This document shows, one piece after another, positions 43,572 through 52,558 of a stretch of DNA of 64,000 bases. Source of the stretch: an uncultured Bacteroidales bacterium. GTDB taxonomy: Bacteria > Bacteroidota > Bacteroidia > Bacteroidales > WCHB1-69. A program made the translations under genes and the position numbers. The notes beneath the pieces are model-generated. The model was not told where the DNA came from. It was given only the letters and a program-made list of their open reading frames with translations, and did not search any database. The DNA lies in the NCBI GenBank assembly GCA_905235135.1, contig CAJOKR010000006.1, positions 1 through 64,000 of the forward strand, written 5' to 3'. Position 1 is the stretch's first letter. Each line of letters begins with the position of its first letter.

Positions 43572-45701
43572 ATGAAAAAACTAACAATCAGCATTTTAGC
43601 ATTAAGCACCATCATTATGCTTGCAGCCTGTCATAAGAAAAACGGCGGGATTCCCAAGGTGGAATACCCTGAAACCAAGAAATGCGACACCGTCGATCAC
43701 TATTTCGGCGTGGCGGTGCCGGACCCGTATCGCTGGCTCGAGGACGACTATTCCGAGGAAACCGCTAACTGGGTGAAGGCCCAGAACGAGGTGACGAACA
43801 AGTTCTTGTCGCAGATTCCCTATCGCGAGAAAATGAAACAGCACCTGAAGGAGATTCTGAATTACCCGAAGGAGGGTGCGCCGTGGAAAAAGGGCGACCG
43901 CTACTTCTTCTATCGCAACGACGGTCTGCAGAACCAGAGCGTGCTTTACTACAAGAACAGCCTTGACGGCAAGGCAGTTGAGTTGTTAGATCCCAACAAA
44001 CTTTCCGACGACGGCACCGTGGCGCTTTCCACGCTGGGCATTTCCGACGACGGCAAGTATCTCGGTTACGCTATCTCCCGCAACGGCAGCGACTGGCAAG
44101 AGATTTACGTCAAGGACATCGCGACGGGCAAGGACTTAGACGACCATCTCGTGTGGGTGAAATTTTCCGGCATCGCGTGGAAGGACGATGGCTTCTTCTA
44201 CAGCCGTTTTCCCGAGCCCAAGAACGAGCTCTCCGGTGTGAACGAGAACGGAAAACTCTATTACCACAAGGTCGGCACCGACCAAAAGGAGGACAAGCTG
44301 GCCTACGAGGACCGTACCAACCCGAACCTCAGCTTCTCCGCCGAGGTCGTCAACAAACGCTACTTAGTGATTTATGGCAGTGAATCTACATCCGGCAATT
44401 GTTTGTATTACAAAGATTTGAACAATCCGAAAGCACAATTTATTAAGGCGGTGACCGACTTCGAGGATGACTATAGTGTGATTGATGAGGTGGATGGCCA
44501 TTTCCTTGTGATGACCAACCACAACGCGCCTGAGTATCAGGTTATTAGCATCCCGATTGGCAGTCTCAACACAATGGGGTGGACCGAGATTATCCCCGCC
44601 ACCAAGGGTGAGGTGCTCGCAGGGGTCAGCTATGTCGGCCAGAAGCTGATAGCCAACTACATCAAGGATGCCCACTCGGTGGTGAAGATTTTCGACAAGA
44701 ACGGCCGTCTGCTTTACAAGCTCGACAACGATGTGATTGGCACCATCAGCGGGTTCGGTGGCGAGGCTGACGATACGGAGACTTTCTACACGGTCACCTC
44801 CTACATCACCCCGGCGGCCATTTACCGCTACGATGTCACCAACAACAAATCGACACTCTACAAAAAGTCTGAAATCAACTTTAACTCAGATGATTACGAG
44901 ACGGTGCAGAAGTTCTACACCTCGAAGGACGGTACCAAAGTTCCGATGTTCATCACCTACAAGAAGGGCATCAAGATGGACGGCAACAACCCGACGCTGC
45001 TCTATGGTTACGGCGGTTTCAACATCTCGCTCACCCCGAGTTTCAGCGCGACCCGTATCGCCTGGTTGGAACAGGGCGGTGTGCTGGCCATTGCAAACCT
45101 GCGTGGCGGTGGCGAGTATGGCAAGGAGTGGCATGAGGCCGGTACCAAGATGCAGAAACAGAACGTGTTTGATGACTGCATTGCGGCAGCGGAATTCCTT
45201 ATCGCTCAAGGCTATACGAGCAAGGAGAAGTTAGCTTTGCAAGGTGGTTCCAACGGCGGTCTGCTGGTCGGTGCGGTTGTGAACCAGCGTCCCGACCTCT
45301 TCGCGGTGGCCATCCCGCAGGTGGGTGTCATGGACATGCTCCGTTACCACAAATTCACCATCGGTCGCTACTGGGCGGTCGATTACGGCACCAGCGAGGA
45401 CAGCAAGGAGATGTTTGAGTACCTCTATAAGTATTCGCCGCTGCATTCCATCCAGAACGGCAAGGAGTATCCGGCCATCTTGGTGACTACCGCCGATCAT
45501 GACGACCGTGTGGTGCCCGCCCATTCGTTCAAGTACGCGGCGGCCCTCCAGAACAGCGACATCGGCGACAAACCCCACCTCATCCGCATTGAGAGCAACG
45601 CGGGCCACGGCGGCGGCAAACCCCTCGACAAGACCATCGACGAGGTGACCGACATCTTCTCGTTTATGTTCTACAATATGGGGGTCACACCAAAATATTA
45701 A
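43572..45701 (+). CDS. prolyl oligopeptidase (S9A), lipoprotein
   Basis: Encodes 709 residues from ATG 43572. It cleaves after proline in short peptides. The lipobox LAAC puts the lipidated Cys at residue 20, so it is a periplasmic or surface lipoprotein, as usual in Bacteroidota. The N-terminal PDPYRWLEDDYSEETANWV and the propeller precede the hydrolase domain. The nucleophile is in GGSNGGLL near residue 560, with the Asp in DDRVVPAHSFKYA and the His in NAGHGGG, so the triad is complete. It is a single gene with its own promoter; a three-hairpin repeat follows the stop by 10 bp. Confidence 0.95.
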   Translation: MKKLTISILALSTIIMLAACHKKNGGIPKVEYPETKKCDTVDHYFGVAVPDPYRWLEDDYSEETANWVKAQNEVTNKFLSQIPYREKMKQHLKEILNYPKEGAPWKKGDRYFFYRNDGLQNQSVLYYKNSLDGKAVELLDPNKLSDDGTVALSTLGISDDGKYLGYAISRNGSDWQEIYVKDIATGKDLDDHLVWVKFSGIAWKDDGFFYSRFPEPKNELSGVNENGKLYYHKVGTDQKEDKLAYEDRTNPNLSFSAEVVNKRYLVIYGSESTSGNCLYYKDLNNPKAQFIKAVTDFEDDYSVIDEVDGHFLVMTNHNAPEYQVISIPIGSLNTMGWTEIIPATKGEVLAGVSYVGQKLIANYIKDAHSVVKIFDKNGRLLYKLDNDVIGTISGFGGEADDTETFYTVTSYITPAAIYRYDVTNNKSTLYKKSEINFNSDDYETVQKFYTSKDGTKVPMFITYKKGIKMDGNNPTLLYGYGGFNISLTPSFSATRIAWLEQGGVLAIANLRGGGEYGKEWHEAGTKMQKQNVFDDCIAAAEFLIAQGYTSKEKLALQGGSNGGLLVGAVVNQRPDLFAVAIPQVGVMDMLRYHKFTIGRYWAVDYGTSEDSKEMFEYLYKYSPLHSIQNGKEYPAILVTTADHDDRVVPAHSFKYAAALQNSDIGDKPHLIRIESNAGHGGGKPLDKTIDEVTDIFSFMFYNMGVTPKY

Positions 45702-45711
45702 TTAAAACTCT

Positions 45712-45788
45712 TCCTTAAGCAGCCTCGGAGAGGCAACACGCGCGAAGCGCAAATAACCCCACACAAGGCGATAGCCGCAGTGTGGGGT
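45712..45788 (+). repeat. three-hairpin dispersed element, copy 2
   Basis: It starts TTCCTTAAGCAG and folds as GCCTC-GGA-GAGGC, GCGC-GAA-GCGC and CCCCACAC...GTGTGGGG. Stems one and two differ from copy 1 in sequence but stay paired. Confidence 0.8.
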
Positions 45789-45822
45789 TTGTGTGTGACA
45801 TGAAAGGCAGTATGTTGATACC

Positions 45823-46941
45823 CTACATGATGCTTTCTGCTGCAACCCCTGCTGAAGCGAACGCAAAAAACAGATTGTACCCCCCGCAGACCCCGTCAAC
45901 ATCCAGCATTTCGCCGAGGATGTAGAGGTTTCGGTGATTTCGGGCGGCGAAGGTGCTGTCGATTTCCGACAGGGCGATGCCGCCATGAGCGACTTGTGCC
46001 GTGTCCAATGGGTAAGTGTCCTCGATGGGGAATGAGAACTGTTGGATAAGGAACGGCTTTTGCTGATAGAGCGCGGCCAGCTTCGGGTGAAGAAGACCCG
46101 TAACCGATTGATTTCGTTTTAGATATGTGCTGATGTCGAAATGCTCGTCCCAGTAGGTGAGATTGATTTCCAAATGGCAGTTCTTTATGGACGGGAGTCG
46201 GCGGTAATACGCCGACAGGTTCATAATGACGATGCCGGAGATGCCGTCATCCTTAAAAGTAATTTCCCCGAACTCCTTGTGGATCAGTTTCTTGTCTTGA
46301 TATAGCGAGGCAATGGCTTTTGTGCGGCAGCCGGACAGCGACTTCGGATAATCTTTCAAGATAAAACCCGATAAAGAAGGTTGCAGCGGGTTGATTTTCA
46401 GAGATAGGTTCTGTAGGTATTGGTTGTAATTCCGCTGGTTTTTGGGAATCATGCCGGCGGGGGAACCCGAGGCCAGCACCAACGTGTCAAAGGGCGTCGG
46501 AAGATCGTTTATCTTCCACTTATTTTTCTCATACCCAATATGTTGGATGTTGGAATCGGTGATAAGCTGCACATTATCAGACGGATAGGTGGTCAACACA
46601 TCGACCACAGTTTGGGAGAACTGCGAGGCGGGATAGACGCGGCCTTCTTCGTCGGCAATGGTCACCAGCCCCCATGCCGCAAACTGGTTTTCAAGCTGTT
46701 CCGGGGAATACTGTTGTAGCAGTTCCGCGATGAATTCCGGCTGGTTGTAATGTTCGGGTCGGATGTCGCGGTTGAAAATGTTGGCCTTGCCGCCGCCCGA
46801 GGCACGCAACTTGGCACCCACCTGCCGATTTTTCTCGAAAACGGTGATACGCAGCTGCGGGTTCTCCGACAGCTTGCGGGCAAAGAATAGTCCCGAAGCG
46901 CCAGCCCCGATGATGGCGATATGCTTAGGTTTGCAACTCAT
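45823..46941 (-). CDS. HI0933/BaiN-like NAD(P)/FAD-dependent flavoprotein
   Basis: Encodes 372 residues. The FAD-binding motif IIGAGASGLFFARKL (10-24) is followed by the family signature GAKLRASGGGKANIFN near residue 42, and the C-terminal block GGIALSEIDS then LYILGEMLDVDGVCGGYNLFFAFASG-like closes the fold. Family members are oxidoreductases of uncertain physiological substrate (BaiN in bile-acid metabolism, YhiN/HI0933 elsewhere). It overlaps the gmk stop by four bases (ATGA), so the two are co-translated. It is slightly shorter than the usual 390-410 residues. Confidence 0.9.
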   Translation of the reverse strand: MSCKPKHIAIIGAGASGLFFARKLSENPQLRITVFEKNRQVGAKLRASGGGKANIFNRDIRPEHYNQPEFIAELLQQYSPEQLENQFAAWGLVTIADEEGRVYPASQFSQTVVDVLTTYPSDNVQLITDSNIQHIGYEKNKWKINDLPTPFDTLVLASGSPAGMIPKNQRNYNQYLQNLSLKINPLQPSLSGFILKDYPKSLSGCRTKAIASLYQDKKLIHKEFGEITFKDDGISGIVIMNLSAYYRRLPSIKNCHLEINLTYWDEHFDISTYLKRNQSVTGLLHPKLAALYQQKPFLIQQFSFPIEDTYPLDTAQVAHGGIALSEIDSTFAARNHRNLYILGEMLDVDGVCGGYNLFFAFASAGVAAESIM

Positions 46942-47507
46942 TCTTTGTCAAGGAATTCCTGGATGGTGGTGAGCATCTCCGCACGGGCTTCGTCCAGGTT
47001 GTCGTTGAGGATGATCTTGTCGAACTGGGGCGCGAAAGAGAGCTCGTACTCGGCCTTTTCCACCCGTTTGCGCAAGGATTCCTCCGTCTCGGTGCCGCGT
47101 TTGCGGAGCCGGTTCTCAAGTTCCTGCACGGTGGGCGGTTCCACGAAAATCGCCAAGGCGTCGTCGCCGAAAAACTTCTTGATGTTGAGTCCACCTTTCA
47201 CATCCACGTCGAAAATCACGACCTTGCCTTCGTCCCAGATGCGGCGGATCTCGCTTTTGGGCGTGCCGTAGAACTGGTTGTGATAGACCTCTTCCCATTC
47301 AAGGAACTCGTCGCGCTGGATGCCCTTTTTAAAGTCCTCGACGGAGAGGAAATGGTAGTCGCGGCCGTTGACTTCGCCCTCGCGCATGGCACGGGTGGTC
47401 GCGGAGGTGGAGAACCGCAGCTCGGGGAGGAAGTTCAGCACATGCTTGACGATGGAGGTCTTGCCGGCCCCCGACGGCGCGGAAACGATGATTACTTTGC
47501 CATTCAT
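46938..47507 (-). CDS. gmk: guanylate kinase
   Basis: Encodes 189 residues from ATG 47507, the family's normal size; the longer frame back to 47597 runs through the promoter and repeat and is rejected. It phosphorylates GMP to GDP with ATP. The P-loop SAPSGAGKTS lies at 9-18, the GMP-binding TTRAMREGEVNGRDYHF at about 39-55, and the lid/arginine region RLRKRGTETEESLRKR near residue 135. A -7 box is 20 bp upstream. It overlaps the flavoprotein start. Confidence 0.95.
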   Translation of the reverse strand: MNGKVIIVSAPSGAGKTSIVKHVLNFLPELRFSTSATTRAMREGEVNGRDYHFLSVEDFKKGIQRDEFLEWEEVYHNQFYGTPKSEIRRIWDEGKVVIFDVDVKGGLNIKKFFGDDALAIFVEPPTVQELENRLRKRGTETEESLRKRVEKAEYELSFAPQFDKIILNDNLDEARAEMLTTIQEFLDKE

Positions 47508-47526
47508 ACTCGGTTGTTTTAGGCGG

Positions 47527-47534
47527 CAAAGATA
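47527..47534 (-). promoter_or_regulatory. -7 box of gmk, decides its start
   Basis: On the minus strand this is TATCTTTG (TAnnTTTG), 20 bp before ATG 47507. Confidence 0.65.
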
Positions 47535-47555
47535 CGATTTTTTCTGATTGTCAGC

Positions 47556-47654
47556 GACCCCACACTGCGCTCCGCTTGTGCCGTGTGGTGACCTCACACT
47601 GCGCTCCGCTTGTGTGGGGTTATTGAAATTTTGCCTCTTCGAGGCTGCTTAAGG
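47556..47654 (-). repeat. three-hairpin dispersed element, copy 3 (inverted, expanded)
   Basis: Read on the minus strand it starts CCTTAAGCAG and has GCCTC-GAA-GAGGC, then CCCCACAC...GTGTGAGG, then a second CACAAGCGGAGCGCAGTGTG unit. The middle small hairpin is missing and the long palindrome is duplicated. It lies between the divergent gmk and hexosaminidase promoters. Confidence 0.75.
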
Positions 47655-47669
47655 AAAAAGTATTTTTAG

Positions 47670-47677
47670 TATTTTTG
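47670..47677 (+). promoter_or_regulatory. -7 box of the hexosaminidase gene
   Basis: TATTTTTG (TAnnTTTG) overlaps the frame opening at 47675; the ATG at 47705 is the start. Confidence 0.65.
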
Positions 47678-47704
47678 CAGATTCAATTGCAAACTGTGAC
47701 GAGT

Positions 47705-50041
47705 ATGGGAAAATCATTCGCAAAAGCAGGACTTTTACTGGCTGCAGTGTTTTGCGCCGCACTCTTTGGCGGCTGCAAGCAGCGGGTGGCGGAGGCTGAT
47801 TACCAGGTCATCCCGCTGCCGAAAGAGATTGCGTTGGACAAGACGGCCCCCTTCGACCTTTCTGAAACAACCGTCATCTTCTACTCCGAATCTGACTCGC
47901 TGCGGCGTGAGGCTGAATTCCTCGCTGAGTACCTGTCGGATTTCCTGCATGCATATCTCCAGCTTAAGCCGATGGTGCAGCAGACAGCCTCCGGCATCTA
48001 CCTGATTCTTGACACTGCCGTCTGCAAAACGCCCGAATCCTACCGGATGGATATCTCCTCCGGCAAAATCGTCATACGCGGGGCCGACCGTTCCGGGGTC
48101 TTTTACGGCATCCAGACCATCCGCAAGAGCATTCCCGCCGGCGAAAAAATTGACATTGTGCGCTTCCCCGCCGGTACGATTACCGATTACCCACAGTTTT
48201 CCTATCGCGGTATGCATCTCGACGTGGGCCGCCATTTCATCCCGCTCGATTCCGTGAAACGCTACATCGACATGATTGCGCTGCACAATATCAACAAGTT
48301 CCACCTCCATCTTACCGAGGACCAAGGCTGGCGTATGGAAATCAAAAAGTACCCCCGGCTGACCAAGGTGGGGGCATGGCGCAAAGGCACTGTGATTGGG
48401 CGCAACACCAACAGCTACGACAATGTCCGTCATGGCGGCTATTACACCCAGTCTGAACTTCGCGACCTGGTGGCCTACGCCGCCGAACGTCATATCACCA
48501 TTATTCCCGAAATCGATTTGCCCGGCCATACGCAGTCCGCGATGGCCGCCTACCCGCGCTTTGGCTGCACCGGCGGTCCTTACGAGGTTTGGCGGCGCTG
48601 GGGCGTTTCCGATGAGGTGATTTGCGCTGGCAACGAGCAGGCTATGCGTTTTTTGGAGGATGTTCTCAATGAGGTGATGGACGTTTTCCCGTCGGACATC
48701 ATCCACATTGGTGGCGACGAATGTCCGAAGACCCGCTGGCACGAATGTCCGAAATGCCAGGCGAAGATTCAGGAACTCGGTCTGCATGACGATGGCAAAT
48801 TTACTGCCGAGGACTACCTGCAGAGCTATGTGATGAACCGTATGGAGAAGGTGGTGAAGGCCCGTGGCCGCCGTATCATCGGGTGGGATGAGATCTTGGA
48901 AGGCAACATCAGCCCCAGCGCGATGATTATGAGCTGGCGCGGTACTTCCGGTGGCATCACCGCGGCCAAGAAGGGTCATGATGTGGTGATGACCCCTGGC
49001 GATTACCTCTATTTCAGTCAGGGACAGTCGCTTACGCCCGAGGAAGAACCCGTTTTTGCCGACGGCTATCTGCCTGTGGAGCGGGTCTATAAGTTCCAGC
49101 CGCTGCCCGATGAGCTCAATGAACGGCAAAAGAAGCATATTATCGGTGTCCAGGCCAACATTTGGGGCGAATATGTGCATAGTTTCCGGGATGTGGAATA
49201 TGACGCCCTGCCGCGCATGGCTGCGTTGGCCGAAATCCAATGGTGTAAGCCGCAACAGCGCGATTATCAGGATTTTGTGAAACGGTGTTTCAAGATGGCG
49301 AAGCTGTACGATATGTATGAGTATCACTATGCGCACCACATTTTCGACTTGCAGGCGGAGGTGGAGCCCGACTACGAGGAGGGCTGTATCATGGTGATGC
49401 TTTCCAAGTTCGGTGACGGCGAAATTCGTTACACGTTGGACGGCAGCAACCCCAAGAAGGGGGAACTCTACACCGATCCAGTGGAGATTCGCAAAGATGC
49501 CGACTTCCGGGCCATTTTGATCCGTCCCGATGGCGAGACTTCGGAATACAAGACCCAGTTCCGATTTTCAAAATCCTCTATGAAGCCCATCACGCTGAAG
49601 GAGCCGCCGCACGAGAACTATGCTTACGACGGCGCGCCCACCCTCATTGATGGGTTGCATGGCAGTCAGAACTACCGGACTGGCCGCTGGCTCGGTTTCT
49701 GGGGCACCCCTTTGGAGGCAACCATAGATTTGCGACAACCGACTGACATCCAAAAGGTTTCATTCAGCACTATTCTCAATATCAACGATTGGATTTACAA
49801 CCCGCAGTCGTGTGTGGTCAGCATTTCAGACGACGGGGAAAACTTTACAGAGGTGGCGCATGTCGATTATCCTTTGGCTGAGTGGGGCAGTGAGAGTGCC
49901 ATCCAGAGGTATGAGTTGCCGTTCGAGCCTGTGCGTGCCCGTTATGTGCGTGTGGCAATCAACGGTCATCAGCTGCCGGAAGGCCATACTGGCTACGGCT
50001 TCCCGGCCTGGATTTTCGTGGATGAAATCGAGGTGGAATAA
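47705..50041 (+). CDS. beta-N-acetylhexosaminidase (GH20), lipoprotein
   Basis: Encodes 778 residues from ATG 47705. It removes terminal N-acetylglucosamine or -galactosamine. The lipobox LFGGC puts the lipidated Cys near residue 24. The GH20b-like N-terminal domain (about 35-155) precedes the catalytic barrel, with FHLHLTEDQGWRMEIKKYP near residue 200 and the catalytic Asp-Glu pair in HIGGDECPKTRW near residue 336. After the barrel (about 520) come a beta domain with IRYTLDGSNPKKGELYTD and a C-terminal F5/8 (CBM32-like) module (WLGFWGTPLEATIDLRQP, IQRYELPFEPVRARYVRVAI). Likely used on host glycans or murein debris. Confidence 0.95.
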   Translation: MGKSFAKAGLLLAAVFCAALFGGCKQRVAEADYQVIPLPKEIALDKTAPFDLSETTVIFYSESDSLRREAEFLAEYLSDFLHAYLQLKPMVQQTASGIYLILDTAVCKTPESYRMDISSGKIVIRGADRSGVFYGIQTIRKSIPAGEKIDIVRFPAGTITDYPQFSYRGMHLDVGRHFIPLDSVKRYIDMIALHNINKFHLHLTEDQGWRMEIKKYPRLTKVGAWRKGTVIGRNTNSYDNVRHGGYYTQSELRDLVAYAAERHITIIPEIDLPGHTQSAMAAYPRFGCTGGPYEVWRRWGVSDEVICAGNEQAMRFLEDVLNEVMDVFPSDIIHIGGDECPKTRWHECPKCQAKIQELGLHDDGKFTAEDYLQSYVMNRMEKVVKARGRRIIGWDEILEGNISPSAMIMSWRGTSGGITAAKKGHDVVMTPGDYLYFSQGQSLTPEEEPVFADGYLPVERVYKFQPLPDELNERQKKHIIGVQANIWGEYVHSFRDVEYDALPRMAALAEIQWCKPQQRDYQDFVKRCFKMAKLYDMYEYHYAHHIFDLQAEVEPDYEEGCIMVMLSKFGDGEIRYTLDGSNPKKGELYTDPVEIRKDADFRAILIRPDGETSEYKTQFRFSKSSMKPITLKEPPHENYAYDGAPTLIDGLHGSQNYRTGRWLGFWGTPLEATIDLRQPTDIQKVSFSTILNINDWIYNPQSCVVSISDDGENFTEVAHVDYPLAEWGSESAIQRYELPFEPVRARYVRVAINGHQLPEGHTGYGFPAWIFVDEIEVE

Positions 50042-50126
50042 TTGTTGCCACAATTTATGACTTTTTTCGTTATGGGTAAAAACAAAGAGGATAAGAGACG
50101 TTTGGGTTATATTTAAATTATTGATT

Positions 50127-52406
50127 ATGAAGAAGTTTCTTCTTGGAACGATTATTCTTTTAGCTGTCACCATGATGCAGGCACAGAGCATAACTTCGCT
50201 GTTGGGGCAGCATGTGGACACCATCCTCAAGCATCATGTGGAGGGTGAGGGTGTGTCGATTTCGAACGGTAAGTTCAACAACCAGTCGGGCAATGTGACT
50301 TATCCGCAGATTGGCACGTTTACCGTCAGCAACCCCTCGTTCCCGATTTCTAACGGCATTATCCTGACTACCAATGCTGTTTCAGGCAGTTTGTCGAGTA
50401 TTTATACGGAAAACGACCTTTCTTCTTATTCAGGCGGGTATCCCCTCACGAATTGTGCTTCTTTGGAGTTTGATTTCGTGGCTATGGCCGATACATTTGC
50501 GTTTAACTACATTTTTGCTTCCGAGGAGTACTGTTATTGGGTCAATTCTTCATACAATGATGTGTTTGCATTTCTTTTAACAGGAGGCATTGATCCTGTG
50601 ACCTATCTTCCTTGTAACAAGAATGTTGCAATAGTGCCAGGGACTATCACTGCAGCCAATCCCAATGGTACACCAGTATCTATTAACAATGTGAATCACG
50701 GACAACATTCCAGTGGAACGGGTCCAGGAAGCCCTCCTATTTCCAATCCGCAATTTTTCATCTGTAACGGTGCCAATAATCATGGTGTTAACTACGGTGG
50801 TTTTACCACAAAACTGGCCGCCTGCGCTACTATTTTTGGCTGCAATACCTACCACATGAAGTTGGCGGTCTGTAATGTTTCTGACCAGTCTTTGGATTCC
50901 GGTGTGTTCATCGAGGAGGGCAGTTTCTACAGTCCCAAAGTGCAGGTTGAGCAAAACTGGGAGACCGAGGTGGGTGGCGACACGTTAATACAAAACTGCC
51001 GAAATCTGGACTTGGATTGTACCATTGAGCACCCGTTTATTACGGGCTACACCTCCATCAATATCGACTGGGGTGGTGATGCAGTGATGGGAACGGATTA
51101 TTCCGTGATTGTGGAGCAGGTGTCCTTAGGCACTTTCGACACACTTACTGTCGATAATAACTCGTTCTTTTACCAGCCTGGGGACACGGTTATGCCTCTG
51201 CATGTGAGAATGTTGCCGTCGGTGCAGTTTTCGAACCCAGACCAGGTGAAGACCGCTATTCTGTATATTAGGACGCAAGGTTGTGACGGTTTTCCTGATC
51301 TGATGGACCGTTTTGTCGGATATGACACGATTGTCCTGCATCTGCGTGCCAACGACAGTGTGCGGTTGCGCGATACCGCTTTCACGGCCTGTGACACATT
51401 CAAATACATTGAGGTGGAGAAGGTGAGAGGTTCCAATTCCGTCTCTTATGTATGGCTCAATAATGCAGGCGACACGCTCCAGGGTGTCGCTAATCCAGAG
51501 AGCATCGCTTCCGCGTGCGAGCTTACGCAGAGTGGCATCTACAAGCTATATGCCCATGATCCATGGCACTGCATGACCGACACTGCCACTGTGGAGGTGA
51601 GTATCGTGCCGCGACCCGAAATCAACATCACTTACACGCCTGACCACGGTTGCCAGCCGCTTCCGGTGACGTGGCAGGCGCAATACAGTCCCGACTATGC
51701 CACCCTGCTGTGGAATATCTATAATGACAGTACGTATTCATATATTGACTCGGCCGTCACCCTGCACACGTCTCTGGCCGACGAGGGTTATTATACGGCA
51801 AAGCTGACGGTGACGACAGCCCCCGGTTGTTATGATTCATTAGTGATGGAGAACGTTGTACATGTGGCCGGTTACCCGCATGCTGATTTCACTTTCAGTC
51901 CGTCGGAGCCCGAAAACGGGGAGGAGGTTTTCTTCTTCAACCTCTCTACTGGTACGAACATCACCAATTACAGCTGGAATTTCGGCGATGGGCACTCCTC
52001 GTACGTGGAGGAACCCTCACACGCATATCACCTGCAGGAGAGCGACTTGATGACCGTGCGGCTGATGGTCACCAACAGCGAGGGCTGCAGCGACGACACT
52101 ATTCAGGTGGTGCCTGTGGAAGATAATTACGCCTTCTACGTGCCCTCGGGTTTCACCCCCAACACGGACGGCATGAACGAGATATTCCTGCCCAGGGTGA
52201 ACGATGTGGTGAATTATGAGTTCTTCATTTTTGCCCGAAACGGCGAGATAGTTTTCTACACCAACAATCCTGATACGGGTTGGGATGGCACCTTTGGTGG
52301 AAAGCCGGCTCCTCAGGGTGTCTATCTCTGGAAAATCAACTACGCACGCATCGGCACTCCCGACGAGATGATGGTGAAAACAGGAACGGTGACGCTCATT
52401 CGATAG
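50127..52406 (+). CDS. choice-of-anchor L domain protein with T9SS type B signal
   Basis: Encodes 759 residues from ATG 50127, with a signal peptide ending AVTMMQAQ. Residues 20-280 match the choice-of-anchor L domain: FTVSNPSFPISNGIILTTN, LEFDFVAMADTFAFNYIFAS and YNDVFAFLLTGG. Ig/PKD-like repeats follow (about 490-650), the last being NYSWNFGDGHSSYVEEPSHAY. The end (FYVPSGFTPNTDGMNEIFLP, IFARNGEIVFYTN, GWDGTFGGKPAPQGVYLW) is the type B gliding-motility signal. It is probably secreted by T9SS and displayed on the surface; adhesion is inferred. Confidence 0.9.
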   Translation: MKKFLLGTIILLAVTMMQAQSITSLLGQHVDTILKHHVEGEGVSISNGKFNNQSGNVTYPQIGTFTVSNPSFPISNGIILTTNAVSGSLSSIYTENDLSSYSGGYPLTNCASLEFDFVAMADTFAFNYIFASEEYCYWVNSSYNDVFAFLLTGGIDPVTYLPCNKNVAIVPGTITAANPNGTPVSINNVNHGQHSSGTGPGSPPISNPQFFICNGANNHGVNYGGFTTKLAACATIFGCNTYHMKLAVCNVSDQSLDSGVFIEEGSFYSPKVQVEQNWETEVGGDTLIQNCRNLDLDCTIEHPFITGYTSINIDWGGDAVMGTDYSVIVEQVSLGTFDTLTVDNNSFFYQPGDTVMPLHVRMLPSVQFSNPDQVKTAILYIRTQGCDGFPDLMDRFVGYDTIVLHLRANDSVRLRDTAFTACDTFKYIEVEKVRGSNSVSYVWLNNAGDTLQGVANPESIASACELTQSGIYKLYAHDPWHCMTDTATVEVSIVPRPEINITYTPDHGCQPLPVTWQAQYSPDYATLLWNIYNDSTYSYIDSAVTLHTSLADEGYYTAKLTVTTAPGCYDSLVMENVVHVAGYPHADFTFSPSEPENGEEVFFFNLSTGTNITNYSWNFGDGHSSYVEEPSHAYHLQESDLMTVRLMVTNSEGCSDDTIQVVPVEDNYAFYVPSGFTPNTDGMNEIFLPRVNDVVNYEFFIFARNGEIVFYTNNPDTGWDGTFGGKPAPQGVYLWKINYARIGTPDEMMVKTGTVTLIR

Positions 52407-52436
52407 GAGCATTGGCATTTCTGCCGAATACATATA

Positions 52437-52469
52437 ATGTAGGGCCGCCACAATATGACGACCCTACAT
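52437..52469. terminator. imperfect palindrome after the T9SS gene
   Basis: ATGTAGGG...CCCTACAT with a GCC/GAC-rich centre, 31 bp after the stop. It could be the terminator of the gene, although no long T-run follows; it also resembles a further dispersed palindrome family. Confidence 0.5.
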
Positions 52470-52503
52470 TAGTTTTAAAAACACATCGTATTCAAAAAAA
52501 AAG

Positions 52504-52511
52504 TACTTTTG
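52504..52511 (+). promoter_or_regulatory. -7 box directly before rnfD
   Basis: TACTTTTG (TAnnTTTG), 48 bp before the rnfD ATG at 52559. It shows that the operon starts with rnfD here, not with rnfB or rnfC. Confidence 0.65.
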
Positions 52512-52558
52512 CAGCTTGTTTTACTTCGTCGATTTAGAAACAAATAAAATAAACCACA

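Noticed and set aside
47735..49339. A 534-codon open frame opposite the hexosaminidase
   Set aside because: Shadow of the GH20 frame, whose catalytic motifs are intact on the plus strand.
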